Below are positions 8,191 through 16,715 of a stretch of DNA of 33,213 nucleotides, in pieces; the first letter of the stretch is position 1; every line of letters starts with the position of its first letter. The notes beneath the pieces were generated by a model. That model worked only from the letters and a program-made list of their open reading frames with translations. It was not told the origin of the DNA and made no database searches. Both the position numbers and the translations under genes were made by a program. Source of the stretch: Alkalibacillus almallahensis (GTDB taxonomy: Bacteria > Bacillota > Bacilli > Bacillales > Alkalibacillaceae); the NCBI RefSeq assembly GCF_011761495.1, contig NZ_JAASRU010000019.1, positions 1 through 33,213 on the forward strand, in the 5' to 3' direction.

Positions 8191-8220
8191 TGTGTTTATT
8201 CGTGTTCATTTTTGTTCGAT
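8191..8220. promoter_or_regulatory. Three 10-bp direct repeats, putative distal DeoR operator
   Basis: TGTGTTTATT, CGTGTTCATT and TTTGTTCGAT follow each other without gap (8191-8200, 8201-8210, 8211-8220). They share the TGTTYATT core of the 8110-8129 cluster. They are about 80 bp from that cluster and 30 bp upstream of the predicted pgcA -35 box. They may serve a repression loop or link the two divergent genes. Confidence 0.45.
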
Positions 8221-8250
8221 AGCAAAATTTATTTATCATAAAATTATTCG

Positions 8251-8279
8251 TTAAATTATGTCAGTATTTCGGTTATAAT
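8251..8279 (+). promoter_or_regulatory. Candidate pgcA promoter
   Basis: TATAAT (8274-8279) lies 17 bp after the weak -35 TTAAAT (8251-8256), about 40 bp before the chosen GTG start. Confidence 0.4.
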
Positions 8280-8317
8280 GTAAATTAGAGTATTGAGTGA
8301 GAAAAGGAGCGATTCAA

Positions 8318-9994
8318 GTGAACTGGCAAGATCAGTATCAGCGATGGAAAAACGATCAAGATTTAGAACCTCAGTTAAAAGAAACATTACATAATATGAA
8401 TGAAAATGAAATAGAAGCGGCTTTCAGTGGTACGCTTGAATTCGGAACAGGTGGCATGCGCGGTGTGCTTGGGCCTGGGACGAATCGGATGAATGTCTAT
8501 ACGGTGCGTAAGGCAGCCAAAGGTTTAGCGCTTTATCTAATAGAACAAGGGTTGGCAGACCGTGGCGTGGCTGTTGCGTATGATTCGCGCTATCAGTCAC
8601 GCGAGTTTGCGGTTGAAACGGCGAAAGTCCTTGGCGTGCATGGGATTAAAACATATGTCTTTACGGGTGTTCGCCCGACACCAACGCTATCGTTTGCGGT
8701 TCGGCAGTTAGAAGCAGGGGCAGGTGTGATGATCACGGCGAGTCACAATCCACCTGAATATAACGGCTACAAAGTGTATAACGAACAAGGTGCGCAGTTG
8801 CCACCAGCTCAAGCTGATCAAATGATTGATCAAGTGAATAGTGTAGCCGATGAACTCGCTATTGCAGTGAAAGATCAAACAGAGATCGAGGCAGAAGGAT
8901 TGTTAAATTGGATTGATGAGGCAGTGGACGAGGCTTATTTGCGTGAGCTTCAGTCGATTACTTATCGTGGTGACGTGAAGCGGGATTTATCGATTGTTTT
9001 CACGCCATTACATGGTACGGCGCATAATTTGGTGACGCGAAGTCTGGCTCAGGCTGGATTTGACCATGTTTTTGCTGTAGGGGAACAAGTTGAGGAAGAT
9101 CCAGAATTTTCAACAGTGAAGTCGCCGAATCCTGAAGAACATCAAGCGTTTGAATATGCGATTGCAAAAGGTAAGGATGTTGACGCAGATGTGTTAGTCG
9201 CGACAGATCCTGATGCAGACCGGCTAGGTGTGGCCGCGAAGAAAGCGGATGGCGAGTATCATGTGTTAACGGGTAACCAGCTCGGAGCACTTATGCTGGA
9301 TTATAAATTAGCGAATATGGATGAAGTGCCTGGAAATGGCGTGATGATCAATACGATTGTGACGTCTCAGTTAGGCAAGGCCGTTGCAGATCACTATAAT
9401 GTGACGACGGAGCATACGTTAACAGGATTTAAGTTTATCGCTGAGAAAATTGAAGACTATAATCAGTCTGGTGAGCATGAGTTTGTCTTCGGTTATGAGG
9501 AAAGCTATGGTTATTTAGTGGAGGATTTTGCTCGTGATAAAGACGCGATTCAGTCGACGTTATTGGCGTGTGAGATGGCGGCTTATTACCGTGAGCAGGA
9601 CATGACGTTATTTGATGCCTTGGAACAATTATTTGAGCGTCATGGTTATTATGTTGAAGACTTGCATTCGTTGAAATTGGAAGGAACAGATGGACCTGAG
9701 CAAATTAATGCGATTATGGAAGATTTCCGTATTAATCCAGTTGAAGGTGCGATTGCCGTTGAGGATTATTTAACTGGGAAACGCACGTATTTAGAATCAG
9801 GCGAGTCAGTTGAGTTGGATCTGCCAGCTTCAAATGTGGTGAAATTTTGGCTCGATGATGATACATGGTGCTGCCTTCGTCCGTCCGGAACCGAGCCGAA
9901 AATGAAGTTTTATTTTGCGGTGAAAGGTGCGACACGCGAAGCTGCAGATGAGCGATTGAAGCAGCTGAAGGATCGTGTTTTAGAACGCCTTTAA
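8318..9994 (+). CDS. pgcA: Alpha-phosphoglucomutase/phosphomannomutase (PgcA type)
   Basis: This 558-residue cytoplasmic enzyme interconverts glucose-1-phosphate and glucose-6-phosphate, feeding GalU (encoded at 24822) for cell-envelope glycans. The N-terminal EFGTGGMRG motif is followed by the active-site loop ITASHNPPEYNGYKVY, with the phosphoserine at about residue 142. Next come the metal loop DPDADRLG near 295, the sugar-binding loop GYEESYGYL near 385-395 and the phosphate-binding loop RPSGTEPKMKFY near the C terminus. All catalytic motifs are intact. I chose GTG 8318 because AAAAGGAG (8302-8309) precedes it by 8 nt; the upstream in-frame GTG at 8297 overlaps that site. A 21-bp repeat array begins 4 nt after the stop. 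Confidence 0.93.
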   Translation: MNWQDQYQRWKNDQDLEPQLKETLHNMNENEIEAAFSGTLEFGTGGMRGVLGPGTNRMNVYTVRKAAKGLALYLIEQGLADRGVAVAYDSRYQSREFAVETAKVLGVHGIKTYVFTGVRPTPTLSFAVRQLEAGAGVMITASHNPPEYNGYKVYNEQGAQLPPAQADQMIDQVNSVADELAIAVKDQTEIEAEGLLNWIDEAVDEAYLRELQSITYRGDVKRDLSIVFTPLHGTAHNLVTRSLAQAGFDHVFAVGEQVEEDPEFSTVKSPNPEEHQAFEYAIAKGKDVDADVLVATDPDADRLGVAAKKADGEYHVLTGNQLGALMLDYKLANMDEVPGNGVMINTIVTSQLGKAVADHYNVTTEHTLTGFKFIAEKIEDYNQSGEHEFVFGYEESYGYLVEDFARDKDAIQSTLLACEMAAYYREQDMTLFDALEQLFERHGYYVEDLHSLKLEGTDGPEQINAIMEDFRINPVEGAIAVEDYLTGKRTYLESGESVELDLPASNVVKFWLDDDTWCCLRPSGTEPKMKFYFAVKGATREAADERLKQLKDRVLERL

Positions 9995-9998
9995 TCAA

Positions 9999-10120
9999 GA
10001 TTGTTTAATAATTTGACTCGATTGTTAGACAATTCTTATTAATCGTTAGATAACCTCATTAGATTGTTAAATACTTCTCTAAGATTGTTAAACAATCCTA
10101 GGTGATTACCTAACAATCAG
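9999..10120. repeat. Array A: 21-bp-period repeats, core GATTGTTARACAAT
   Basis: Cores start at 9999, 10020, 10041, 10062 and 10083, exactly 21 bp apart, with a degenerate sixth at 10104. Each unit is a 14-bp near-palindromic core (best copy GATTGTTAAACAAT, 10083-10096) plus a 7-bp unconserved spacer. The array starts just after the pgcA stop and fills the gap before the shared terminator. The frames contain stops, so it is not coding. Confidence 0.85.
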
Positions 10121-10156
10121 AGGATTTTGTGAAATAACTTTCTTATAGGTATAAGG

Positions 10157-10186
10157 AAAGCCATCGCGCTGAGACGCGATGGCTTT
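10157..10186. terminator. Bidirectional terminator between pgcA and the racemase operon
   Basis: AAAGCCATCGCG (10157-10168) pairs perfectly with CGCGATGGCTTT (10175-10186) around a 6-nt loop, CTGAGA. The plus side ends GGCTTTTCATT and the minus side ends GGCTTTCCTT. It serves the convergent ykvI-like gene, whose stop is 4 bp away, and probably pgcA as well. Confidence 0.85.
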
Positions 10187-10189
10187 TCA

Positions 10190-11308
10190 TTATTTCTTGA
10201 TGAAGATTTTGTAGACGCCGATTGTTAAGAGCGGCAGCATGAAGACGGCAATCATGGCATAGGCCATCGCAGTGTAGCCAGTTGCGATTAAATCGATGAT
10301 GCCGACTTGTGCTAGGACAAGAGCTAATACAAGGGCGCCAACTGCGATTATTCCTTTTTGAACTTGGCTTAAAGCTTTATTCGAGACTTCTTGTAGTTGC
10401 GTGTCGACACGGTCAACAAAAGCATGAATCATACCTGAGGACGTTTCGACTAATGTCCAGCCCACGACGACGCCGAATAAAATAACGACGATCACTGGAA
10501 ATCCGTCTAGCATCACGAGCCAAGGGACGGATGCGTCAAACACGTCTGAATCAGGATAATGGCCGAGTAAGCTGAAGTAGATTAAGAACCATGGCACAGT
10601 CATGAGAACACCTGCAACAAGGCCAGCGACGACTGATTCTTTGCGTGATGTTTGGCGTTCGATCGAGAATAACGTCGCTGGGTAAACAGCTAAATTATAG
10701 CCGACGTAAAGAAGCCCTGTCCAGATCACGGTACCAACAGCGATATCACTTCCCGCAAAGCTTGTGTCGCCCGCTTGAAGGGTCGCGACAGCTTCATCCC
10801 AAGTAGTTGAAATGACGAGAATCGCAAATAATAAGTACCCGAGCATTAAAGAGAGTGTACCGAATGTTTTGAATCGTTCGATGACGCCTTTTCCGTAAAA
10901 GTTTAAAGCGCCAACGATGACAATAATGAAGCCGACTCCGACCCAGTAGTTCAAGTTGAGCGTGTTTTGCAAAATTTCACCTGTCGCAGAGGCCATAATC
11001 GAGATGATTAAAATTGCTAAGAAAATATAGACGATATCAAATAGGAACCATAATGGTCCGATGAGTTCTTTTAGAAAATGGCGGTAGTTGTACGTTTTGA
11101 ACTTCCTGGCGAACTCGAATGTTAAAATTGATGCGATCGTAAATCCGAGGAAAATTGCAATGCCTGCCATCCACCCCATCGAACCGAATGCAGCACCGAA
11201 TTCAACGATTTCTCGTCCGGTCGCAAATCCGCCGCCGATTAAGACGGATTGTAAGATGATACCGGGTAAAATGAAACGACCGAACTTGCCTTCTAATAAC
11301 TTTTGCAT
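10190..11308 (-). CDS. YkvI-family (COG3949) membrane protein, putative transporter
   Basis: A 372-residue integral membrane protein with about ten hydrophobic segments. The N-terminal signature GGGFATGREIVEFGAAFGS and the following glycine-rich segments are typical of the uncharacterised YkvI family, distantly related to APC-type amino-acid transporters. ATG 11308 follows AGGAGGG by 5 nt; the longer frame to 11365 would run into the racemase gene and was rejected. It is the last gene of the operon with the racemase, acyltransferase and M20 hydrolase. Carriage of a D-amino acid or an N-acyl amino acid is a reasonable but untested inference. Confidence 0.8.
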   Translation of the reverse strand: MQKLLEGKFGRFILPGIILQSVLIGGGFATGREIVEFGAAFGSMGWMAGIAIFLGFTIASILTFEFARKFKTYNYRHFLKELIGPLWFLFDIVYIFLAILIISIMASATGEILQNTLNLNYWVGVGFIIVIVGALNFYGKGVIERFKTFGTLSLMLGYLLFAILVISTTWDEAVATLQAGDTSFAGSDIAVGTVIWTGLLYVGYNLAVYPATLFSIERQTSRKESVVAGLVAGVLMTVPWFLIYFSLLGHYPDSDVFDASVPWLVMLDGFPVIVVILFGVVVGWTLVETSSGMIHAFVDRVDTQLQEVSNKALSQVQKGIIAVGALVLALVLAQVGIIDLIATGYTAMAYAMIAVFMLPLLTIGVYKIFIKK

Positions 11309-11318
11309 GGTAACCCTC

Positions 11319-12437
11319 CTAAGTTTGTAAAGAAAATTCCTCTTGTTCGATGGTGAATTTCTCAAGTGCTAAAACGTCGATGTCGAAGCCAATGCCTGGC
11401 TTGCTTGGCGCGTGAATAACACCATTTTGAACGGTGACTTCAGGTGAAATAATGTCTTGATGCCAATATAAACTGGATGCCGCTGTGTCACCTGGTAATG
11501 TGAAATTGGGCAAGGTAGTTAGAGCGATATTATGCGCGCGTCCCACGCCAGCTTCAAGCATGCCACCACACCAGACGTCGATGCCGTGTTCCATACAATA
11601 ATCGTGAATCCGTTTCGCTTCATTTAAACCGCCGACGCGACCGATTTTAATATTTATAATTCGGCAACTACCGAGTTCAATTGCTTTCCGTGTGTCTTCG
11701 AGTGAATGGATGCTTTCATCTAAGCAAACGGGCGTGTTGATCGCTTTTTGCAAGGTTGCATGATCGATAATATCGTCGTGCGCGAGTGGTTGCTCGATCA
11801 TTGTTAAATTTAAGTCGTCCAATTGTTTTAACGTGTCGATTTGATCGAGCGTATAGGCTGAATTAGCATCCGCCATCATGTCGATATCGGGAAATTCTTC
11901 GCGCACACGTGATAAAGGCGCGATGTCCCAACCAGGTTTGATTTTAATTTTAATGCGTTTGTAGCCTTGTTCGACGCTTTTGCGGACGGTTTCAACGAGA
12001 TCTTCGATGGATGGTTTAATCCCGATGCTGACACCGACATCAATGGTTTGTGCTTGCCCGCCGAGCGCCGTCGCGAGTGGCATGTTTTGTTGCTTGGCGA
12101 ATAAATCCCAAACGGCGCCTTCCACAGCCGCTTTCGCCATTAAGTTTCGGCGGAACGGTTGGAATAGTTCATCGACATCAGCTGGGTGTTTAATCGTCGC
12201 ATCTTGTAAGGCAGGAATGAGGAAGTCTTTGATGATGTGACGATTGGTTTCAACGGTTTCTTCGTTATACCACGGACTCGTGAAGGCGACGGATTCGCCA
12301 TAACCGACATGACCTTGTTCATCTTCTGCTTCGATGATATAAAACTGTTTATCGTTGAAAGTCCCGAAACTCGTCGTGAACGGGTTAATAAGTGCCATAT
12401 TCAATTTGCGTAAGCGGATCTTTTTAATCGGAATCAT
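11319..12437 (-). CDS. N-succinyl/N-acylamino-acid racemase (MenC-like enolase superfamily)
   Basis: A 372-residue enolase-superfamily enzyme. It has the N-terminal capping domain with [19 protein letters not shown], then the barrel with the KxK base in [11 protein letters not shown] near 162-172, metal ligands in [19 protein letters not shown] and CLDESIHS, and a second general base in [11 protein letters not shown]. The C-terminal [16 protein letters not shown] is typical of the NAAAR/low-GC MenC group. Members of this group may make o-succinylbenzoate for menaquinone or racemise N-acylamino acids. No other men gene is nearby, while a GNAT acyltransferase and an M20 hydrolase are, so N-succinylamino-acid racemase is the better call. 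The ATG follows AAAGGAG by 10 nt. Confidence 0.85.
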   Translation of the reverse strand: MIPIKKIRLRKLNMALINPFTTSFGTFNDKQFYIIEAEDEQGHVGYGESVAFTSPWYNEETVETNRHIIKDFLIPALQDATIKHPADVDELFQPFRRNLMAKAAVEGAVWDLFAKQQNMPLATALGGQAQTIDVGVSIGIKPSIEDLVETVRKSVEQGYKRIKIKIKPGWDIAPLSRVREEFPDIDMMADANSAYTLDQIDTLKQLDDLNLTMIEQPLAHDDIIDHATLQKAINTPVCLDESIHSLEDTRKAIELGSCRIINIKIGRVGGLNEAKRIHDYCMEHGIDVWCGGMLEAGVGRAHNIALTTLPNFTLPGDTAASSLYWHQDIISPEVTVQNGVIHAPSKPGIGFDIDVLALEKFTIEQEEFSLQT

Positions 12438-12444
12438 GAGTGGT

Positions 12445-13227
12445 TCACTCCTTTGTAAAATAATAATAGGTCAGTTGGTTTGCTTGATCTGGAACAGCAG
12501 CTCGCGCTTCATAACCGTTTTTGAAAAGCGTTTCGAACGCTTGTCTTGTCGCATGTCGCCATTGTTTTGCGAGATCTAAATCATCGGTTTTGATTTGGTG
12601 AAAATCGCGTGGAATCGGAATGGTGAATGCTTCTTTTTTGTTGTCGAAACGGTCAAGTCGTGCTTTTGGTTGATTATTTTGGACGTCAACGAGTGCTGGT
12701 AAATTGCTGATGTTAGGCTGTGCCAAAGGTTCGTCATCGTTAAAATGCCATTCAATCATGATCCGGTCCGTTTCGAGTCCTTGATTAAGACGATCATTCA
12801 TCGCGCCGTAATGATTGACTTTGTAATGAGCGCCGCGTGCGCCGAGTTTCGTTAAGTTTAAGTAGGCGTTCATGCTTTGAAGCGGGTCGAATGTCCATGT
12901 CATCATGTCGTAACCCATGTCTGAGGCGTGACGTGCTTGTTCGTACTTCATTTCTTCGCCAAGTCCTGCTTGTTGATAATCGGGTAAAATACCGAGCATA
13001 TGTGAGCAGAGATAAGTCTTCTCACCCTTAAATCCAGGGAAGCCGTAGCTGAAGGCAATGATTTGGTCGCCGTCGAATGCGCCTAAAATTAGACCGCCAT
13101 GATTAGCTGTTGTGTATAGTTGATGAACGGGAATTGGGCTCATTTGCCAAACGGCTTCTTCGACTTGTTGCATCAATGGCATTTCGTCGATGGTGGTTAA
13201 CCGTCTAATTTCGTACGTGCTCATCAC
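12445..13227 (-). CDS. GNAT-superfamily acyltransferase (COG3375), D-amino-acid N-succinyltransferase candidate
   Basis: A 260-residue GNAT-fold protein. After the N-terminal beta-alpha region comes the acyl-CoA-binding segment [17 protein letters not shown] (residues ~75-91), the family's R/Q-x-x-G-x-G/A loop. [23 protein letters not shown] downstream (partial motif [11 protein letters not shown]) is characteristic of COG3375. In Geobacillus a homologous gene in the same setting encodes a succinyltransferase for D-amino acids, which is the basis for the role given here. The start is GTG 13227, or ATG 13224 one codon later. Both overlap the stop of the M20 gene (GTGATG), with AAGGAG 7 or 10 nt upstream. 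NSAR follows after 7 bp. Confidence 0.8.
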   Translation of the reverse strand: MMSTYEIRRLTTIDEMPLMQQVEEAVWQMSPIPVHQLYTTANHGGLILGAFDGDQIIAFSYGFPGFKGEKTYLCSHMLGILPDYQQAGLGEEMKYEQARHASDMGYDMMTWTFDPLQSMNAYLNLTKLGARGAHYKVNHYGAMNDRLNQGLETDRIMIEWHFNDDEPLAQPNISNLPALVDVQNNQPKARLDRFDNKKEAFTIPIPRDFHQIKTDDLDLAKQWRHATRQAFETLFKNGYEARAAVPDQANQLTYYYFTKE

Positions 13228-14327
13228 GCATCATCTCCTTGAGCTAAAGTCTGTTGAATCGTCGCTGTCAAAATATCAACTGCTTTCGGAATCGCGTCAA
13301 AATTAAACGTCATATCAGGATGGTGTAGACCAGGCGCCAAATCACAACCAATCGCGAGCATCGTCGCTTTCACGTTCGGGAGTTTAAGGGTATAAAAATG
13401 GAAATCGTCGCCGCCAGTGGTCGTGATTGGGTCGCGTTTGCTGTCAGGATCAACTGTTTGGATGCCCTCTGCAAGTAAAGCAGTCGCTTCTTCGTTGTAA
13501 ACCGCAGCAGCCATGTGTGCGCCCGTCTCAAGGTCAATTTTGATATCATGATAGGAAGCTAGATGATCGGCAATACGCTCGACTTGTGTTGATAGTTGAT
13601 CCATCATGTCATTCGTTTGTGCGCGCAAATCAATCGCAAAATGCGCTTTCCCTGGAATAATATTCGTGTTTTTGCCGCCTGCATGAAGCTCGGTCATTTT
13701 CATCGAATGGGGAATCATCGGGTCGACATGTGTATGGCGCATATGGTGAATGATATCTGAAGCCACTTCTATTGCGTTCGTTCCTAGATGTGGGCGAGCT
13801 CCGTGCGTATCTGCTGACGTAATCGTTCCTTTAATGAATTTAGCTGAACCGTGCTTAATCGCAGGGGCGAACTCACCACTTTTGAGTTCCTGAACAGGTC
13901 GTAAATGCATACCAAATAAATAATCGAGATCATCCGCGACCCCTTTTTCGACCATGGCAAGAGCTCCGTTTCCTTTTTCTTCAGCTGGTTGGAAAATGAA
14001 GCGAACCGTGCCGTTCAAATCGGTTTCCACTAATTTTTGAAAAACGCCAATCACCGTTGTCATATGGGCATCATGGCCGCATGAATGATTCGCTTGCTCT
14101 TGACCGTTCACCTCTTGCCAAAGCGCGTCGATATCAGCACGAATGCCGACGATGGGTTTGCCACTACCAATCTCGACGACTGCACCTGGCATGTCATCGA
14201 ATGTTTGAATGGTGGGATTATACGGTTTGAGCTGGTCGATGATGTATTGTGTAGTGTTGTATTCTTCCCAACTAATTTCCGCGTTGTTGTGTAAATGCGT
14301 CCAAATGTATTTAAGTGATTGTGACAA
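13224..14327 (-). CDS. M20-family amidohydrolase, N-succinyl-L-amino-acid desuccinylase candidate
   Basis: A 367-residue M20D-type amidohydrolase. Metal and catalytic motifs are IRADIDALW (62-70), CGHDAH (83-88), FQPAEEKGNGA (112-122, the E-E pair at 116-117), GMHLRP and the C-terminal GGDDFHFY. A dimerisation domain with HGARPHLGTNAIE lies between. In the known D-to-L amino-acid pathway an M20 enzyme removes the succinyl group after racemisation; the operon position supports that role. The start is TTG 14327, placed 8 nt after a perfect AGGAGG. An ATG directly at that site opens only a 7-codon out-of-frame peptide. Confidence 0.85.
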   Translation of the reverse strand: MSQSLKYIWTHLHNNAEISWEEYNTTQYIIDQLKPYNPTIQTFDDMPGAVVEIGSGKPIVGIRADIDALWQEVNGQEQANHSCGHDAHMTTVIGVFQKLVETDLNGTVRFIFQPAEEKGNGALAMVEKGVADDLDYLFGMHLRPVQELKSGEFAPAIKHGSAKFIKGTITSADTHGARPHLGTNAIEVASDIIHHMRHTHVDPMIPHSMKMTELHAGGKNTNIIPGKAHFAIDLRAQTNDMMDQLSTQVERIADHLASYHDIKIDLETGAHMAAAVYNEEATALLAEGIQTVDPDSKRDPITTTGGDDFHFYTLKLPNVKATMLAIGCDLAPGLHHPDMTFNFDAIPKAVDILTATIQQTLAQGDDA

Positions 14328-14339
14328 TTTGCATGCCTC

Positions 14340-15173
14340 CTATTTATAAAAGAAATCGTTTAATTGAACACTTTCGAATTTTTGTGTGCGTTCTTGAAAT
14401 GTTTCACCTTGTTTAAGAGATAAATCGGTTAAAACACCATTTAAGAAAGAAAACGTAACAGGTGCTGCATCTAATGTTGAGCGGACAGGTAGTTGAATCG
14501 GAATTAAGACGTCCGCATATTGGCTAATCGGTGCCACCTCACTATCTGTTACCGCGAGGACGTGCATGCCCTGTTTTTTCGCTTCTTGAGCTAAGTGAAG
14601 CGTTGACTTGGCATAACGATGGAATGAAAACACAACGAGTACAGTGTTGGGCTTCATATCAGTCACGATCGATATAAAATCGCTATGTTGTTGATCATAC
14701 AACTGGGCTTTACCCGTTACTAAATTTAAGCCAAACGTAAACCAATGAGCCAAACTAGCTGAAGTTCGAGTCCCTGCAACATAAATTTGATTGGCATGTT
14801 CTAATTGATTGACAAAAGATGCGACGATTGATGCAGGTAATTGATTACGGATCAGATTGATATGCTCTTGATCACGCCACATCGTGTCATGAACGAGATT
14901 GCGAGATTGTTCCACGGTCGGCTTACCATAAGTGAAGGAAGATAAACTTTTTTCATTTTCGAAAATCTCCTCTTGGACGGCCTGCTGAAAGTCCTTGAAT
15001 CCTTTAAAACCCAGTTCTTGAGCAAATCTGATGATGGTTGATTCACTAACGTCGATTAATTCGCCCAGTTTTTCAGCCGAGTGCATCGCGAACGCTTGTG
15101 GTTGGCGTTGATAATAGTCGACTACATATTGCAGTTTCTTAGATAATGATTGCGTGTTCAGACGTTCAATCAT
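14340..15173 (-). CDS. RpiR/MurR-family regulator heading the racemase operon
   Basis: A 277-residue regulator. Residues 1-75 form the RpiR helix-turn-helix (SAEKLGELIDVSESTIIRFAQ in part, then LGFKGFKDFQQAVQEEIF). Residues ~120-250 form a SIS domain with QIYVAGTRTSASLAHWF, VVFSFHRYAKSTLHLAQEAK (in part) and VLAVTDSEVAPISQYADV. SIS domains usually bind phosphosugars, but RpiR-type proteins also sit with amidohydrolase and amino-acid operons, so the ligand is open. It is the first gene of the operon, 12 bp before the M20 gene. AAAGGAG is 13 nt from the ATG, a long spacing that would lower translation. A pair of direct repeats lies 30-80 bp upstream. Confidence 0.88.
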   Translation of the reverse strand: MIERLNTQSLSKKLQYVVDYYQRQPQAFAMHSAEKLGELIDVSESTIIRFAQELGFKGFKDFQQAVQEEIFENEKSLSSFTYGKPTVEQSRNLVHDTMWRDQEHINLIRNQLPASIVASFVNQLEHANQIYVAGTRTSASLAHWFTFGLNLVTGKAQLYDQQHSDFISIVTDMKPNTVLVVFSFHRYAKSTLHLAQEAKKQGMHVLAVTDSEVAPISQYADVLIPIQLPVRSTLDAAPVTFSFLNGVLTDLSLKQGETFQERTQKFESVQLNDFFYK

Positions 15174-15200
15174 AGCTATGTCTAATCTCCTTTATAGGTT

Positions 15201-15252
15201 TTGCAGGAAAAGCTTTAATTTTGTTTGTGTTGCAGGAAAAATATTAATTTTT
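15201..15252. promoter_or_regulatory. Direct-repeat pair, putative RpiR operator
   Basis: TTGCAGGAAAAGCTTTAATT (from 15201) and TTGCAGGAAAAATATTAATT (from 15230) are near-identical and start 29 bp apart. They lie 28-79 bp upstream of the rpiR start codon. RpiR-family proteins bind repeated or inverted sites with TTTTCC/GGAAAA-like cores, so autoregulation is likely but inferred. I could not place a convincing promoter here. Confidence 0.5.
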
Positions 15253-15372
15253 AACTTATCATAGTTTTGGAATTTTCTCAATATTTAGATTGGAATTATT
15301 GTGCTTGCTTAATAATATGATTTTTTTGACGTTGTTATGGTGGTATGAGCGATTATCCTTTTGATGAGAGCG

Positions 15373-15654
15373 GGTCGCCGATAAATTTTAGATATCGGCG
15401 ACTTACTTATTGATAGTTTAATGCCAAGGTGATGGGTCGCTGATAAAATCTTGATATCAGCGATTTACCTTGTGACAGCCTGGTTGTAGGAGGGTGAGTC
15501 GTCGATAAAAACTCAGTATCAGCGCCTCACGAATTTTATCGACGAGTTTGAAAATATAACGACGACTTTTGGATTATATCGGCGCCATTTCAATTTTATC
15601 GGCGCGCGCCGATATATAACGGCGCGCGCCGAAACTACAGATATATCAGCGACC
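15373..15654 (+). repeat. Array B: two palindromic head units plus a 158-bp composite element
   Basis: Head units start at 15373 and 15435, 62 bp apart. Each is GGTCGCYGATA, a 9-nt middle, then TATCRGCGA (arms complementary). A further 62 bp on, at 15497, begins the 158-bp element that ends GCGACC at 15654. Inside it, TATC/TAAC followed by RRCG recurs at 15517, 15537, 15557, 15577, 15597 and 15617, exactly every 20 bp. Reversed cores (CGCCGATA) interleave near the end. It has the same orientation and length as the elements in arrays C and D. Confidence 0.9.
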
Positions 15655-15707
15655 TAAAACGCGGTATTCATACAAGGAATTTCAAAAGTAGCTCCATTAA
15701 TAAATAA

Positions 15708-15733
15708 AGCCACCCTACATGAGCAGGGTGGCT
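15708..15733 (-). terminator. Terminator of the first NERD gene
   Basis: AGCCACCCT (15708-15716) pairs with AGGGTGGCT (15725-15733) around an 8-nt loop. The minus-strand side runs into TTATTTATTAA. The stem overlaps the stop codon of the gene. Confidence 0.75.
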
Positions 15734-16682
15734 AAAATAATGAGTTAAGTTGATAGGTTCTACCTTTTTTCTCCCCGTTTGCTTCGAGTCCTCGGAGTAG
15801 TCGTTTCATCGTGGAGGCAGATTCAACATTTAGAAAAGCTCTAGCTTGGTTATTATTAATTTCCAATTGATTGTAAATGATTGCATAATCTCTTAATCCT
15901 GGTATGTGCGCTAATTGATCTTTTGAGTAGCAGGACGGACAACGCCAATTGCCGAAAATTCGATCCATCATAAAATTTCCACAAGCAGTGCACCATACAC
16001 CTTTTTTAACGTCATTATCAGAAATTTGGTAATCCTCAATCACATCACTAGGTTTTGGTGTGTGGCATTCTTTAAGTGTTTGTGCCATTTTTCGAGATTC
16101 ATGATGAGAGATAACAGGTGACGAATGCTCACTCAATAATTGGTGAATATAACCGGGTAATCTTTGGCTAGTCAAAATATCATTGGATTCGTGTGCAAAA
16201 TTGAGGATAGATTTTGAATGAGTGAAGGTAACACAAGTGAAAATAGGAAGTTGATCGAGTTGTCGTTGATTAAGGAAATGGTAAAGTTGATGTCTTTGGA
16301 TATTGGCTTGGATGAGGGGGTTAGGGTAAACTTCGGTGCGTCCGTCGACTTCTTGAAGAAGTTGCTTAGCTTCATTAAATGAGAGAGAGCCTTTTAAATG
16401 TTTCGCTTCAATGATGAGTACAAAACTTCTTGTAATTAACAAAGTATCAATTTGGAAGTAACTATCAATTCCTCGTGACCGAAATCCAAATAGCAGAAAG
16501 CAATCATCTAATTTTAATAGATTAAGATAATAATGAAGTGACCTTTCGCCAAAATAACCAGCGCGAACTTTTCCCAGTTGATTCTGTAAAGCATATGATG
16601 TCTGATCCTGTTTAGTGTAACGAGGGACGATACACTCTAATTGACTAACTTCTTGAGGCTTTTGATGAGGAAGGATGATCAT
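15732..16682 (-). CDS. NERD-domain protein with zinc ribbon and C-terminal winged helix (paralogue 1)
   Basis: A 316-residue protein. The NERD (nuclease-related) domain spans residues ~38-155, with GYFGERSLHYYL at 42-53 and the restriction-endonuclease-like core QID (77-79) and EAK (92-94). A four-cysteine zinc ribbon follows (C231, C234, C248, C251). A helical, probably winged-helix end (about 262-314) contains NNQARAFLNVESASTMKRLL. NERD proteins are thought to act on DNA or RNA, but no function is established for this architecture. AAAAGGAG lies 8 nt before the ATG. The promoter carries a LexA-like box. Direct copies of the same repeat element lie on both sides (arrays B and C). It aligns without visible gaps to the second NERD protein at 32000-32986. 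Confidence 0.85.
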   Translation of the reverse strand: MIILPHQKPQEVSQLECIVPRYTKQDQTSYALQNQLGKVRAGYFGERSLHYYLNLLKLDDCFLLFGFRSRGIDSYFQIDTLLITRSFVLIIEAKHLKGSLSFNEAKQLLQEVDGRTEVYPNPLIQANIQRHQLYHFLNQRQLDQLPIFTCVTFTHSKSILNFAHESNDILTSQRLPGYIHQLLSEHSSPVISHHESRKMAQTLKECHTPKPSDVIEDYQISDNDVKKGVWCTACGNFMMDRIFGNWRCPSCYSKDQLAHIPGLRDYAIIYNQLEINNNQARAFLNVESASTMKRLLRGLEANGEKKGRTYQLNSLF

Positions 16683-16715
16683 GGACGTAGCTCCTTTTGA
16701 TAGGTGTGGAACTTT

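Noticed and set aside
9000-9290. Minus-strand frame opposite pgcA (96 codons) and similar antisense frames elsewhere
   Set aside because: These lie opposite intact conserved genes, lack ribosome binding sites and show no family motifs; they are coding shadows.
9999-10120. 21-bp repeats as a heptad-coding tandem repeat
   Set aside because: Frames carry stops (TAA/TAG) within the units, and no ribosome binding site or upstream frame joins the array.
11319-12437. o-Succinylbenzoate synthase (menaquinone synthesis)
   Set aside because: The family includes it, but no other men gene is nearby and the neighbours form the N-acylamino-acid pathway.
14313-14334. Seven-codon leader peptide starting at the ATG directly after AGGAGG, before the M20 gene
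   Set aside because: The ATG is only one base from the binding site, too close for use. The TTG 8 nt away opens the conserved M20 frame.
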